Below the pieces are notes generated by a model that was not told the DNA's origin, searched no databases, and worked only from the letters and a program-made list of their open reading frames with translations. A program made the position numbers and the translations under genes. A stretch of DNA of 64,000 nt from NCBI GenBank assembly GCA_026168455.1, contig CM047429.1:10270643-10334642 (forward strand), read 5' to 3'. Shown piece by piece: positions 30,178 through 42,003 of this stretch. How positions within the stretch are numbered: the stretch's first letter is position 1; each line of letters begins with the position of its first letter. This DNA is from Theocolax elegans. Lineage: Eukaryota > Arthropoda > Insecta > Hymenoptera > Cerocephalidae.

Positions 30178-33050
30178 TCATAAGCCTTGAGGACCTGCTT
30201 GAGACGTCCTATAGTTCTGACATATCAGACACCGTAAGACAAATTGGTGGGTATCGTGGTAGATACCTGGCCAATAATAATCTCTTGCAACGCGTTCGTA
30301 AGTTTTTTCAATTCCCATGTGACCCATAGCTGGGTGGAAATGAGAATCTACTAGAACTCGGTTCCTCTGCTCTAAGGGTAGCACAAGACGCCAGCCTTCC
30401 TCTCGTTCTGTTACAGAGTCCAAGAGTTTATCACTTGTAAAACGATATAGCATATCATCCTCAATTTTCCACTCCGGAAATCTTTGAGGGCATGAGCGTA
30501 CATCGTTTAATCTAGCAATATACCATGGGTCTGTAATTACTTCGAACGAGGCAATCTCTTCTTCGTCGGGGTCTGGGTTGACGGCACGAGAAAGCGCGTC
30601 CGGGACATAGTGCAAGGCTCCTTTCTTATGCACTATTTCAAAGTCCCATTGCTGCATTTCAAGTATCCATCGTGCCAACCTACCCGACGGCTCTCTGAGA
30701 TTTTTGAGCCATTTGAGAGCACTATGGTCGGTCACAGCCGTGAATCGATAGGCCTCAATATATGGTCTCAATCTCTTAATAGCCCATATGAGAGCCAAGC
30801 ATTCTTTTTCCGTTGTCATGTAATTACGTTCAGCGCGATTTAATAATCGGCTGACGTAGACAATCGGATGCTCGAAACCCTCGTCGTCCAGTTGCGTCAA
30901 CACCGCACCTATTGCTAAGTCACTAGCGTCACTTTGGACGGTAAATGGCTTAGAAAAGTCTGGACGGGCTAGTACAGGCGCTTCAGCTAACGCAACTCTA
31001 AGCTGACAGAACGCCTCCTCCTGCTCCTCGCCCCAATCCCAAGCCTGGTCTTTACGCAGCAACTTGGTAAGGGGAGCTTTAATGTCAGCTTCTCGATTGA
31101 TGAATCGAGAGTACCAGCCTACCATCCCGAGAAAGGATCTCAGCTGTTTGACATTACGAGGAGTAGGGTAATTAAGGACTGGAGCGACTCGTTCCTCGTC
31201 AGGCCTCAAGCCGTCCGCGTCCAATTTGTACCCAAGGAACGTTACGCTGGAACAACAGAACTCACACTTCTCTCGATTCACTTCGAGTCCAGCGTCATTC
31301 AACGTCCTTAGTACGTATTCGAGCCATTTCAGATGGTCCTCAAAAGTTTCGGTAATGACGATCAAGTCGTCTAAATAACCAAACACATGAGGTTCCACCT
31401 TAGGCCCGAAAATTGCATCTATAAGCCGTGCAAAGGTCATAGGAGCATTCATGAGGCCAAAAGGCATTCTCGTGAACTGCCACAGCCCCGACCCTGGTAC
31501 AGCAAATGCAGTATAATGCCGGCTCGCCTCGGCCATTAATATTTGGAAGTACGCTTTCTTAAGATCAATTTTCGATATATACCTTGCATTATGCAGCTTA
31601 TCCAATATGGTATCCATATTAGGAATTGGATAAGAATCACGTTTTGTGACTGCATTAAGGTCTCGAAAATCGATACAGAAGCGATAACTTCCTTCGTCCT
31701 TTCGAACGATGACCGGAGCAGCTGACCAATCACTCGCACTCGGTTCAATAATGCCCTTGTCAAACATCTTTTTGACCTCACTCTGGGCAAACTCGAGGAC
31801 CTTGGGAGACATACGTCTTGGCTTATGACGAACCGGTCTTGCACCAGGATCAACCTCTATGTGGTGCTCCGTTAACGTCGTAAAGCCGTGGACGTCTCCC
31901 GAGGGCAAGAGTAGGCTTTCAACTAACTCTTTGACTTGTTTCCGCTGGTCGTCCTGTATCTCAATTATACCAGCACATTCAGCGGAAATCCTCGAATCGA
32001 TGTCATGAGATGTATCTCTGACGAAGTGTCTCCAATCACTCTCGCCAATACGCCAAATAGCTTCGCCTAGTTTGACTTCCATATTCCAATGTTGTAGAAA
32101 ATCCATACCGAGAATGATGGAATGCTCAATATTCTCTACAATTCTCAGTTGGATATTGCCATCAAGGCCTTCTACACAGAATAGGATGTCAATTAGGCCA
32201 AGGACTTTAAGAGCTGGTCCAGCCACACCTTTCACGATAACCTTGACAGGTCTCCATTTAAACTTGTACTGTTCGACAACATCTGATCGTACAAGAGAGA
32301 CCATGGCGCCAGGATCGAAAAGTGCTTTAAAGTCCTTTCCACCGAGTCGTACCAAAAAGAATAGCCGGTTATCCGATTGGATTCCAGCAATTATCTGATC
32401 GGTTTGACTATCGTCGTTAGGAGTCGATGCCGTGTGCGTCATTTTAGACGTACTTGGTACGGCATCTGCCCCCCCCTGAACTGTACTTCTCGGCAACGAG
32501 TTTGTACGGTTCATGTTATGCACACCATCGACAACTACCTTCTCCACCAAGGGCTCGTTGTTGAGGACAATTTCCTTCTCCACCAAGGGCTTCTTGTCCT
32601 CATTACTAGGTGTGTCACAACGGGGTGACGATGAGCAACAACCAAGGTCGTTCACTCCGATGGTGCTAAGCGGCTGAGATAACGATCTCTTTACGCTTTC
32701 TTCACCAATAATATCTCTGCTATCAGAGTATATTTGCCTTTGGAGTTCCTTAGACCAATCTTTAGCCTCACGCTTTTGTTGGTCTAATAAGGTTCCTTGT
32801 TCTGTTTTACCTTGCAAAGCTCGGGTGGGATTGACAGGTTGTGTTCTAAGAACTTTTCCATCTGTCGAATCCCCAGAACGTTTAGAATCCTTACACTCAG
32901 ACTTACTTTCGACACCAACTTCGGTCTGAGAGGGAATTTGATCTCCGTTAAGGACTTTAGAGAAGTCAGCAAATGATTTGCTAGACTTCTTAAAGAGTTT
33001 AGAGGGTTCTCCAACCTTAAACTCTTGCCCTTGTAAACCATGCGGTTTAC
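30178..33050 (-). pseudogene. pol: Gypsy pol: protease, RT, RNase H, integrase zinc finger; catalytic integrase deleted
   Basis: The frame is open from within the gag stop region to 30178, and lies -1 relative to gag with no ATG in its first ~75 codons, so it is presumably made as a Gag-Pol frameshift product. Counting from the TTG at 32817, the aspartic protease has DPGA at 168-171 (in place of DTG/DSG) and ILGMDFL near 235. RT has the FCIDFRDLN and YLDD (481-484) motifs. RNase H begins near 626 with VQSDASD and has the TTEKECLALIWAI and TDHSAL motifs. The integrase HHCC zinc-binding domain lies near 830-870 (HFHPAMGH...CLIC). The frame then stops at GPQGL; the DDE core is absent and only a C-terminal remnant (29984-30140) remains. 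The element therefore cannot integrate by its own enzyme. Confidence 0.88.
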
Positions 33051-35843
33051 TTACTGCAGTGCAGGGCGCCCGGGGCAGCTCGGGTGCCCTGCGTTCAGGT
33101 TTCCCACGTTTTGGAGGAATCTGACGCAGTTAGGACATGTTTGGAGTGTAACGCCACTAGTTCCACACAGCTGGCACTCCTTTGCTACCAATTCGGTAGA
33201 GCACTGCTCAGCGGAGTGCCCAATGTTTCCGCATCGGTAGCATGTTCGGCTCGGGCAATCCGACGACCTATGACCGACTTTTTGGCATGTGAAACACACG
33301 CCGACAAAGTTGGTACTCAGGTTCGTTGGATTTACTGCCGTCGCCTGTGGTTGCACATACCTCACCAGGTTTTGTGCCATTTGTGGGACAAAAACATTTT
33401 GCTGGGGCAGTTGAGAATTCGTCAAAACACGTCTTTCTCTCTTGCCCGAGCTCTGTTTTTGTTGCCCAGGTGACTGTTGAGAAACAGGCACGTACGATAC
33501 GGATTTCGAATTGGGGGTACTCACTCCATTATTCGATTTGCCGTATCGTTTCTGAAAACTATTAGCGACGTTGGAAGTACCGTACACAGCGGCTGCTTCG
33601 TATTCGCTTGAAGAAGAGTTTGGCGAGTTTTTCGCACTTTTCTTGCTCTTCTTCTTAATAGTTTTCTTCGACGACTGTTTATCCGCATGAGAAGACTCAT
33701 CCTTACTCTTTTCGGTAACAGTCGCCACTTTGCCCGAAACTCGTGCTGCACCACTCTGTTTCGGAAAAGCTTCTGGTACGAGCTTCTCGCGTTTAACGTT
33801 GGAACTGGAAAATTTCGTGTCCCATGTTAAATGCTGCTCGTACTCTTTACCGTAGCTTGTCAAATCAGAGAAATTCCTGATTTGACGTACTGGTATGTAC
33901 CTACGGTAGTCTGGCCTCATCTGCGAGTAGGCCATCTTCACCTGTTGTTCTAATGAGGGGGGGCTTTTAAACTTATTTACGATCGCTCTGAAACAGTTCA
34001 AGAACGTCGTAGCCTTTTCTCCCTCATTTTGTGTTCTTGATCGAAGTTCCATGAGTAAATCTTCGTCATTTATTATACGGCCATACTCATTTAGGAACTC
34101 GATCTCAAAATCACGCCAATCTCGAAGAGATGGCTGAACTGTTCTATACCAGAACAGTGCTGATTTTGAGAACACATTGGGCAGGGCACTGAACATCCTG
34201 CGATCTGAGAACTCGTTGTCATTTCTGAAGTCGTGCAAACGGTTCAGAAATTCTTCCGCGTCCTTTTTGGTCTCACCATCAAAGGACATGTTCCAGATAC
34301 GCAGCTCTCGTGCGCACCCTGTCCGATCGTGCGTTCGGTTATCGTCTTCACGATACCTTGGCCTGGCTTCGTAGGACTCTCTTTCCCGACGGTCGTCTCT
34401 ATTATCCGTCCGGGAACTCCTACGCCTGCTGGTAGAAGGATTCCTATTCTCTTGTCGGCCTTCAGCCGCCCTACGAGAATCGGATCTCCTACGAGCAGGT
34501 TCGCGATCAGACTGATACCCATCGGACGAATCCGTCTGAGTGCACTGATCGCAAGTGGCCACCGCTCGTTTCTCTCGAGGCGTTTCTCTACGTCTGTCCG
34601 ACCTCTCTTTGTGACCTTGCTCCGGAATTTCCGTCTGTGCTCGGTCGTCGAGTTTACGGTTGGACTGACGTTTATGAGTACGTCTCTCCGTACAGCTTTC
34701 ACGACGTTCATCGTTGCTTGAGGCTCTACTCACAGAACGATGGTGTCGTGAATTTCTGTTTGGAGTCGTGTACTCACGCCTCTCTCTTCTATCTTGTCCT
34801 TCACAAGTCTTAGAAGAGGTCTCACGACGTCTCTGTTCAAATCTCGGTTTTTCGTAAGATTGAACACTGACGTCATTAGGAAGGTCATATCCATTCCTAT
34901 CATCAACAAATTGACGTTCGGTTGTATTAGCTTCAGGTTGCCTGTTGTCGTATTGTCTAGAGGTGTATCCTCGTGACGTACGACGGTCGGCTTCCGTCTG
35001 CGAACCCAAGTCAAAATGTTGTGTTGGCACTTCACTCTCTCTAGTGCCAAGATGTCCACTGTTTCTCTGCTCTTCAATTGGGAGGTAATGTGCGGGTGCA
35101 TAAAAACCTCCGAGTTGAGCAGTCGTCACGGTCGTAACCGTCGACGTAGTGGTTGTGCACGAGGTTGCAGCCACCGAAACAGGAACATAAGGGATTGCAG
35201 TCGTGGTCATGTTAGCTGCCAGTACCTCACCAAACCGTTTAGGTATAGCACCTGTTGATGCCAACCTCGGGCTCTGTGCAGTACTCATTGGCGAGTTTCT
35301 AGACAGACCACTTGGCGACAGAGCTCCATCTTCCTCAGGGATAGGTGCTCTGTCACTAGCAACCCTTTCGCGATCCGACATTTCGGACTCGCAGGAAACT
35401 TCCGTTCCTGATGGGACCACACTCCCTTTCCTGGAACGAGGTTTCCTAATTTCCCATAGTTCCTGACATACTAGAGGTTTATGTGCAGGCTCTGCCCTTA
35501 CATTCTCATCGTATTCAGGGAACCATGGTATTTCCAGATTAATGTCTACACATCTTATCCGGTGACGCAAAAGGCGTTCGCGGCACTCCGCCTCTTCGCC
35601 ATTTGCGTTTAAACTTAGATGCTCCAATTGGGCATACACTGCCTCAATCGGAAGCTTCTTCGTTTCCCGACGAATATCCCTAGCTATGCGTGATTCACGC
35701 ATAAGCTGGGCCATTCGGGCTTCATAGCTGCTGGCCATTATTTTTTTGACCAGCAGCAGCCGACGTGTTACGTCGGGAGAAGTACTCTCAACCGGGATTT
35801 CAGATGAAATCCCTAGTGTTTCAAATACTTCGGAAGTATCCAA
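33051..35843 (-). CDS. gag: Gypsy gag polyprotein, 930 aa
   Basis: The frame is intact and long. The N-terminal half is charged and Arg/Ser-rich, with many ERRE-type repeats (about residues 310-520). A retrotransposon gag (capsid-like) domain spans about 535-690 (AEEFLNRLHDFR...SALFWYRTVQPSLRDWRDF). Near the C-terminus two CCHC zinc knuckles, CFTCQKVGHRSSDC and CYRCGNIGHSAEQC, are followed by a third CxxC cluster (CQLCG...CPNC). It would form the retrotransposon particle and bind its RNA. Its last codons overlap pol in the -1 frame, and a GC-rich inverted repeat (GCAGGGC...GCCCTGC, 33055-33093) lies just before the stop. Confidence 0.85.
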   Translation of the reverse strand: MDTSEVFETLGISSEIPVESTSPDVTRRLLLVKKIMASSYEARMAQLMRESRIARDIRRETKKLPIEAVYAQLEHLSLNANGEEAECRERLLRHRIRCVDINLEIPWFPEYDENVRAEPAHKPLVCQELWEIRKPRSRKGSVVPSGTEVSCESEMSDRERVASDRAPIPEEDGALSPSGLSRNSPMSTAQSPRLASTGAIPKRFGEVLAANMTTTAIPYVPVSVAATSCTTTTSTVTTVTTAQLGGFYAPAHYLPIEEQRNSGHLGTRESEVPTQHFDLGSQTEADRRTSRGYTSRQYDNRQPEANTTERQFVDDRNGYDLPNDVSVQSYEKPRFEQRRRETSSKTCEGQDRRERREYTTPNRNSRHHRSVSRASSNDERRESCTERRTHKRQSNRKLDDRAQTEIPEQGHKERSDRRRETPREKRAVATCDQCTQTDSSDGYQSDREPARRRSDSRRAAEGRQENRNPSTSRRRSSRTDNRDDRRERESYEARPRYREDDNRTHDRTGCARELRIWNMSFDGETKKDAEEFLNRLHDFRNDNEFSDRRMFSALPNVFSKSALFWYRTVQPSLRDWRDFEIEFLNEYGRIINDEDLLMELRSRTQNEGEKATTFLNCFRAIVNKFKSPPSLEQQVKMAYSQMRPDYRRYIPVRQIRNFSDLTSYGKEYEQHLTWDTKFSSSNVKREKLVPEAFPKQSGAARVSGKVATVTEKSKDESSHADKQSSKKTIKKKSKKSAKNSPNSSSSEYEAAAVYGTSNVANSFQKRYGKSNNGVSTPNSKSVSYVPVSQQSPGQQKQSSGKRERRVLTNSQLPQQNVFVPQMAQNLVRYVQPQATAVNPTNLSTNFVGVCFTCQKVGHRSSDCPSRTCYRCGNIGHSAEQCSTELVAKECQLCGTSGVTLQTCPNCVRFLQNVGNLNAGHPSCPGRPALQ

Positions 35844-38240
35844 TTTTCAATTGGAAATTATTTTATTGGACTCACCACAATAAAATAATTATTACTCCCA
35901 ACGAGTAAAAAAAAAAAATTTGGTGTCGGCTTAATTACAATAAATTGTAAAAATGCACCGACTAGTGTACCAACAAAATTAATTCACTTAATTAAAATCC
36001 AAAAGATTTTCTTTAAAAGGAATTTATTTCGTCCTTAGAAGGACAAGATAATTAAATTTTGTTGGTTAAAGTTGTGACAAATCACACACTTAACACTTGC
36101 ACCAAATTAAAATTAATTATTTAACTTGCTCACAAGTCTAAATAATTAATGTTTATAATAGTGTCTTGTGACTCACACGCACCAAGACTCTATACAATTG
36201 CTTCTGCAAGCAAAAATAATTAATTATTAACAAAAAGAAATCTTCAAATTATTTCAATATCGTTGGTAATTTACCAGTAATGGTAAATTTAACGATTTCC
36301 CAAAATATCTCTCTCACCAGTTATAATCCAAAAGATTCCTCACTGGCGAAAAGAATTTATTTTGTTATGGAAATTGAAATAATTAAAGTTTCAATCTATT
36401 AATAAATACAGAACAACAAATTATAAAGGAAGAAAAGACAAAGAAAAAAATTAAATTATTTATCTCACTAACGAGCCTAAATAATTAAATTTAAAATAAA
36501 TATAAAAATAAATACAGTGTCTTGTGATACACACACACCAAGACACTATTTATTATTTTGCTTTTCCAAGCCCAAAACAACAAAAAAAATTTCCTTTATA
36601 ATTTACACTACACAACAAACACAAATTTAATTATCTAAGAATTATTACAAAAATTTAAATCCTAAGAAGGACTAAATAAATAATCTATGTTGCTACCAAG
36701 TTGAAATAATTTATATTTCCTTTTTTAATTAAATTGAACGAAAAGGAAATGAAAATTTAATTATTTAACTTGCTAACAAGTCTAAACAATTAAATTTATA
36801 CACCGAATTATTTTACTCAAACACACTAAAAAAAAAATTATAACCAATTATTTAACTAACAAACAAGTCTAAATAATTGGTAAAAATGTGTGGAGATATA
36901 ATTTAAACACACAAAAAGAGAAAAGAAAGTTTTTAACATATATTAAAATTTCACAGCAAATAACGAATACGAAATATTCGGTTAAATGCCGATCATTAAA
37001 ACACATGCAAAAAAATTCAATTATTTAACTCACTCTCGAGTCTAAATAATTATATTTTACAACTCTCGTATCTTTGCGGAACAATCACACAAAGATACTT
37101 AACATTAATTGTTTAACTTGCAACAAGTCTAAACAATTAACACGAGTTATAAAAAAAAAATTTTCTCACACTCAAAAATTTACAAAAATATATTACAAGT
37201 ATCGTGAACAGTAATACTCAATAAATACCAAATATTAGATCAAGTAATTACTGTCAGATAATTGTAATAAAGAAATAATTTTAATTATTTTACTCACACA
37301 CGAGCTTAAATAATCAATATTACAACTATTGTAACTTTGCGGCTGATTCACACAAAGTTACTTAATGTTAATTATTTAACTTGCAAACAAGTCTAAATAA
37401 TTAACAATAGTTGTAAAGTATATTTTATTCACACACAAATAAAATGATATAACATATATTATAAATATAAATAGTAATAAATAATATATACAATTACTAA
37501 ATTATAATTACATATAATATATGTCAGGGAGGGGAGAAAGCAACAAAATTTTCGCTCTCGAACTCCAATAACAACAATTGAATTGCCGCGTCCCGTATAT
37601 AAAGATAAATTAAATATTCAAAATTTTCTTTAAAAGGGAGGGGGTGGGGCAACTACCTCTCCCGAAAGGATCTAATTTTAAAATACTCTCACACAAAAAA
37701 AAATATAAATTAGATCCCGCGCGGGAACGAATTTATTTTATTATTGCAAAAATAAAAATAATTCGCCGCAGTGGTTTCTCTCGACGAAACCAGCTGCGAA
37801 GACTTTAAACACGCGAAGGGGCTAGGCGATCGCGCTATCTCTCTCACTCACACACCTATAGCCCGCCTAGCACCTAACTCCGATTCCCCGCGACTAGGGA
37901 TTCTCTCTCTCACTCCCACTCGCGGGCGCAATCGGAGAGAGCCGATGATGATCGGCTCTCGCAAAGTCTTTCCCGTTCGCTATTCGGGGGGGATTCTCGC
38001 TGCCCGCGATCCGCGGCGCAAGCTACTCTCTCCCTACTTTGCCGCTCCCATACAAGCTAGGCAAAGTTCTCCCGTCAAGCTTGCGATCGAGAGAGACCGA
38101 TCTCGGTGAGATCGGGCGCTTCCGGCTAAACACGGTCGCGCGCGAACTCTCTCTCGATATACCGGTGTATACCTCTCCTCGGATACCCGAGCAAGAGGGG
38201 GAATACTCCGGTATAGAGACGCGTCTCACACGCCGTCTCT

Positions 38241-38284
<44 letters not shown>

Positions 38285-38430
38285 AACTCGAAATACACTC
38301 TCTCTCTCTCTCTCTCTCTCTCTCAAAACTCAACCCGCTCACGTTTCGCCGCGACACTGCTCGCGCGCGAAAGATGGCCGACAATTATTCTTTAATTTAA
38401 ATTTAACATCGGTGAGGACGAAACCGAACG
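35844..38430 (-). other. Long Gypsy leader with an array of imperfect hairpins
   Basis: This 2.6-kb untranslated region between the primer site and gag has no convincing gene. The AT-rich part (about 36060-37420) holds many short inverted repeats of two types: AATTATTTA..TAAATAATT and CTTTG..CAAAG or TCTTG..CAAGA stems. Two units (37057-37152 and 37320-37416) combine one hairpin of each type inside a closing stem. The part nearer the LTR is GC-rich with a (TC)n tract (about 38240-38325). Confidence 0.7.
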
Positions 38431-38447
38431 TCCTGTCACGGTCGCCA
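38431..38447 (-). other. Primer binding site, tRNA-Arg type (5' LTR)
   Basis: Same 17 bases as at 28709-28725, two bases inside the 5' LTR, as expected for a functional minus-strand primer site of the gag-pol unit. Confidence 0.65.
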
Positions 38448-38449
38448 TT

Positions 38450-39488
38450 TGTGACGTGGTATTCGCGAACCCGATTAAAATTAATTAATTTACGTAATTA
38501 AGTTAACCGTTGGGCCGCGTTGCCCAATACCGCGCACACAATTATTTATTTATTCATCCGAACTGCGGGCTGTCGCCAGGAACGCGAGTTCGCTGAGACG
38601 ATCGGTGCGGAGGATTCGGGCAATCCTCCTTGCCTCGACACGATCACTTTAAATTAATAGAGGATGTCGGCGGAAGCGGGGAGAAATAATAATTACACTC
38701 ACTCTATTAAAATAATAAGAATAAAAGAACATTTATTTTAATATATTAACAATTGGCCATCCAGGCCGTGTGCCGCGACAATAGTCTTTCGCGCGGGCGG
38801 AAGTATCGGGAGCCAACCGGATCGAGATCCTCGCCTGCGGTTGACTCTTCCGATCTCCGCTATTCGGGTACCGGCGTACCCGAATACACTCCCGATGTAC
38901 ACACTCTCATACACTCGGGGAAAGGGGGGAACGCACGGTAATATAAGCACAACTTACCGGGGTGCGCCCCGTGGATGGCCCAGCCGATCCGTGTCCCTTT
39001 GTCCTCCTGGGCAACGGAGGACGACGTCGGCTGCGGTGTCCAAAAGGCGGCCCTGTACCGCGGCGAGTGTCCCGCGAACCGCGTCCACACTCACACACTG
39101 ACTTCCCGTCCTTTTGTGTACACCAGATATCACTCGCGGCTCACCTCGCGATGATAACCCGGAACTCGACGGCTCTGCGCCTCACGCGCCTTTTCTCAGC
39201 CGGAAAACTCTCGATCGGTCCGGTTATAGTTTGTCCGCCTCGAGCGGCGGATCGGGACATACTAATTAGGCAATCGCCTAATTTTCGAAAAAGGGATGAG
39301 AGTGGGGAACACACACACACTCTCGCGCTCTCATCCCTACGTACTATTGCGCGCGTAATTGTATACTTGATCGACGTAAACAAATGTCGTCGGTTGGCCT
39401 TGACATACGAAAGGCTCCGACGACTTACAATTCGACAATTTAAATACTCTATTCGTCGTGAATAGATTGTGTGACGATTTCCGTCACA
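38450..39488 (-). repeat. 5' LTR of Gypsy element 1, 1039 bp
   Basis: Identical in length and ends to 28728-29766. It is flanked on its outer side by CATT (39489-39492), shared with 26736-26739. Confidence 0.88.
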
Positions 39489-39754
39489 CATTGTTTATTG
39501 CATATTTGCTATAAACAATTATGTAAAACTCACAGAATGGGTAAGTATTAATGTAACCTTTCACCAAACCCCTCCGCTACCTTGTTTTAATTTATATTTC
39601 CTCAATAATTAATTCCTGATTTTCCTTATCCTTCTTCCCCATTCAACACCCAATATTTATATATTTTTCTATGTTCCAGAAGCAGAGGTCTCGGAGTAGC
39701 CGACCACCCAAAGGATCCCACCTTCTGCAGCAGAGAACCCTGGAGCACGCGACG

Positions 39755-39899
39755 ATAAACTCCTCGACAGCACTTCAACCACCGGTCCTGGATTACCTCC
39801 GCACCAGGTATGTTTTCCTTCAATTATAATACATTTGTAATAACACCTACTAAATTTATTATTCCTTTTTAGGTGCCCCTTAATGATGACACCATCACA
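39755..39899 (-). repeat. Gypsy element 2 LTR, 3' copy (part shared with 42004-42149)
   Basis: From ATAAACTCCTCGACAGCAC to CATCACA this matches 42004-42149 with few differences. The LTR probably extends further left (at least to about 39493) but has no second copy there for comparison. Confidence 0.65.
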
Positions 39900-40017
39900 T
39901 TGCCCCCCCCCCCTAAACTTTGACTTACTTCGTAAGGATTAAGTTTACTCACATGATACACCGAGATGATTCTTCTTTCTCAATCTTCCGTCTTCGACCC
40001 TTACTTACGCTATGAAG

Positions 40018-42003
40018 TCACCTATGCTTCCTACTACTACGTGGTGGAATATACCTCTTTAAATCCGACACATGTACTTTATTAACACGACCCTTCGATT
40101 TCGAACTCATATCCAATATATACGTATTAGGGGATTTAACCTCTACAATGGTGAAAGGACCTTCAAATTTCGGAGCCAGCTTTGCTGAGAACCTATTCCC
40201 TCCATGTGATTGGATATGCGTCCTAACTAAAACTTTATCCCCCACTAAAAATCTGGTATCCTTCCGACCCTGGTTATATACCCTAGCTTGTTTCTCTCTC
40301 GATTTTTCTAACTTCTTAGCTACTATGTCTCTCACTATATCTAACCTACGAACCCTATCAGCCCACACAGGATCATCAACCCTACTAATTGGTTGAGGTT
40401 TCTCCACCTCCGTACGTAAACTCTTTACTGGTTTTGGGTGTCTCCCGTAATTTAAAAACGCTGGTGACACTCGGGTCGACGATTGAATTGCCGTATTTAA
40501 AGCGTGTCGGAGTTCATGAAGATGTTCATCCCAAGTCCTATGATCAGCTTCAACAAACGTTGCAATCATCGTTTTAAGCGTGCGATTGATACGTTCGACA
40601 GGATTCGCTTGCGGATGGTAAGGAGGTGTAGTCATATGCTTCACCCCATATCCTACTAAAATATCGTTCAGATATTTATTCTCAAACTCCTTACCATTAT
40701 CCGTAAGCAAATATTCTGGAGTTTCCCAATGAAATAAAACTAACTCCTCGAACGCTCTCGCTACTGCTTTACCATCAGCAGATCTCAATGGTTTCAACTC
40801 TATTCAGCGAGTAAATAAATCCTGAAATACCAGCAGATATTTGCATTGATTTTTACTGGCCGGAAACTCCATCATATCCGCCGCAACGACAACCCACGGT
40901 TTCTCTACTACCCTACTACTCATCAGTCCCTGAGGCCCTAATTGAGAAACTTTGTACTCTTGACAAGTTTCACACCCTACTACAAATTTATGAATGTCGT
41001 ACCACATTCCTCTCCAGAAATACTCCCTAGCGACCTTATCATATGTCTTTTCAACCCCTAAATGGCCTGCGGAGGTAACGCAATGGGCATCACTCATGAC
41101 CCGATCACGTTGCTCCTCTGGAACCACCAATTTCCAGGACTCTTCTCTATTGGTCACTGGGTCTAACAGTGGTTCATTCCAGAATCTATACAGCATTCCA
41201 TCTTCCACTTTCCACTGCTGATATCTATCAGGGAACTGCTGAACATTGCTCAGCATGTTGAGGTACCACGGATCTCCAATCTCTTTGAAGGCAGCTACCA
41301 CATTTTCTTCAGACTTGTACATCCTGGAGAGAGCATCTGGGACTTGATTCAAGGCTCCTTTCCTATGAATTATCTCAAAATCCCATTGCTGCATCTCCAG
41401 GACCCAACGAGCAAGTCTACCCGTCAGCTCTTTCAAATTTCCCAGCCACCTAAGAGCACTGTGATCCGTAATCGCCGTAAACTTGTAACCCTCAAGATAC
41501 GGTCTCAACTTCTTTATTGCCCAGAGCAATGCCAAACACTCCTTTTCAGTGGTTGTGTAATTTCGCTCCGCAGCAGTCAGGACCCTGCTAATATAGACAA
41601 TGGGATGTTCTCCGTCCTTTTGATCCTGTGTCAGCACAGCCCACAAGGCAAAGTTGCTAGCGTCGCACTGAACCTTGAAAGGCCTGCCGAAATCAGGTCT
41701 AGCAAGAACAGATGCGGCAGTCAAGGCTTGCTTCAATTCATTGAAAGCAGCTTGATGCTTTTCTCCCCATGTCCAATCCTGTCCCTTACGCAATAGCCTC
41801 ACTAACGGTATCTTTATTCTAGCCTCGTCCTCAATGAACCTCGAGTACCACGCTACCATACCAAAGAACCTTCGCAATTCCTCAATCGTTGTAGGTACTG
41901 GATAGTTAACCACCGGAGCTACCTTATCTCTGTCCTATCTGGATCTATCCTAAGTCCATCCTTATCTAAGATAAACCCTAAATACGTGACCTCGTATTTC
42001 GAA
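40018..42003 (-). pseudogene. pol: Gypsy pol fragment: RT end, RNase H, integrase
   Basis: Reading on -, the frame begins inside RT (TYLGFILDKDG) and changes frame near 41914-41940. RNase H (VQCDASN, TTEKECLALLWAI, TDHSAL) follows, then the integrase zinc finger (HCVTSAGHLG...CETC) and the DDE core (Asp in VAADMMEF, Asp in LLTDNGKEF, Glu in NPVERINRT), and a C-terminal GPF domain ending HVSDLKRYIPPRS. One in-frame TGA at 40804-40806 lies in the core just after DLFTR. It resembles element 1 pol but supplies the integrase that element 1 lacks, at about the same relative position; the two are related, not the same family. Confidence 0.85.

Larger units (their letters stand above)
26740..39488 (-). 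mobile_element. Gypsy element 1: tandem arrangement with three LTR copies
   Basis: Read on the - strand the order is 5' LTR (39488-38450), tRNA-Arg primer site, 2.6-kb leader, gag, pol, polypurine tract, LTR (29766-28728), a second copy of the first ~1.29 kb of leader, then a truncated LTR (27427-26740). The flanks share CATT (26736-26739 and 39489-39492). The outer unit therefore looks like one insertion in which an internally deleted copy shares the middle LTR with a nearly complete one. I saw no difference between the repeated parts in the stretches compared, so the event is young or the copies were homogenised or duplicated in assembly. Confidence 0.82.
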
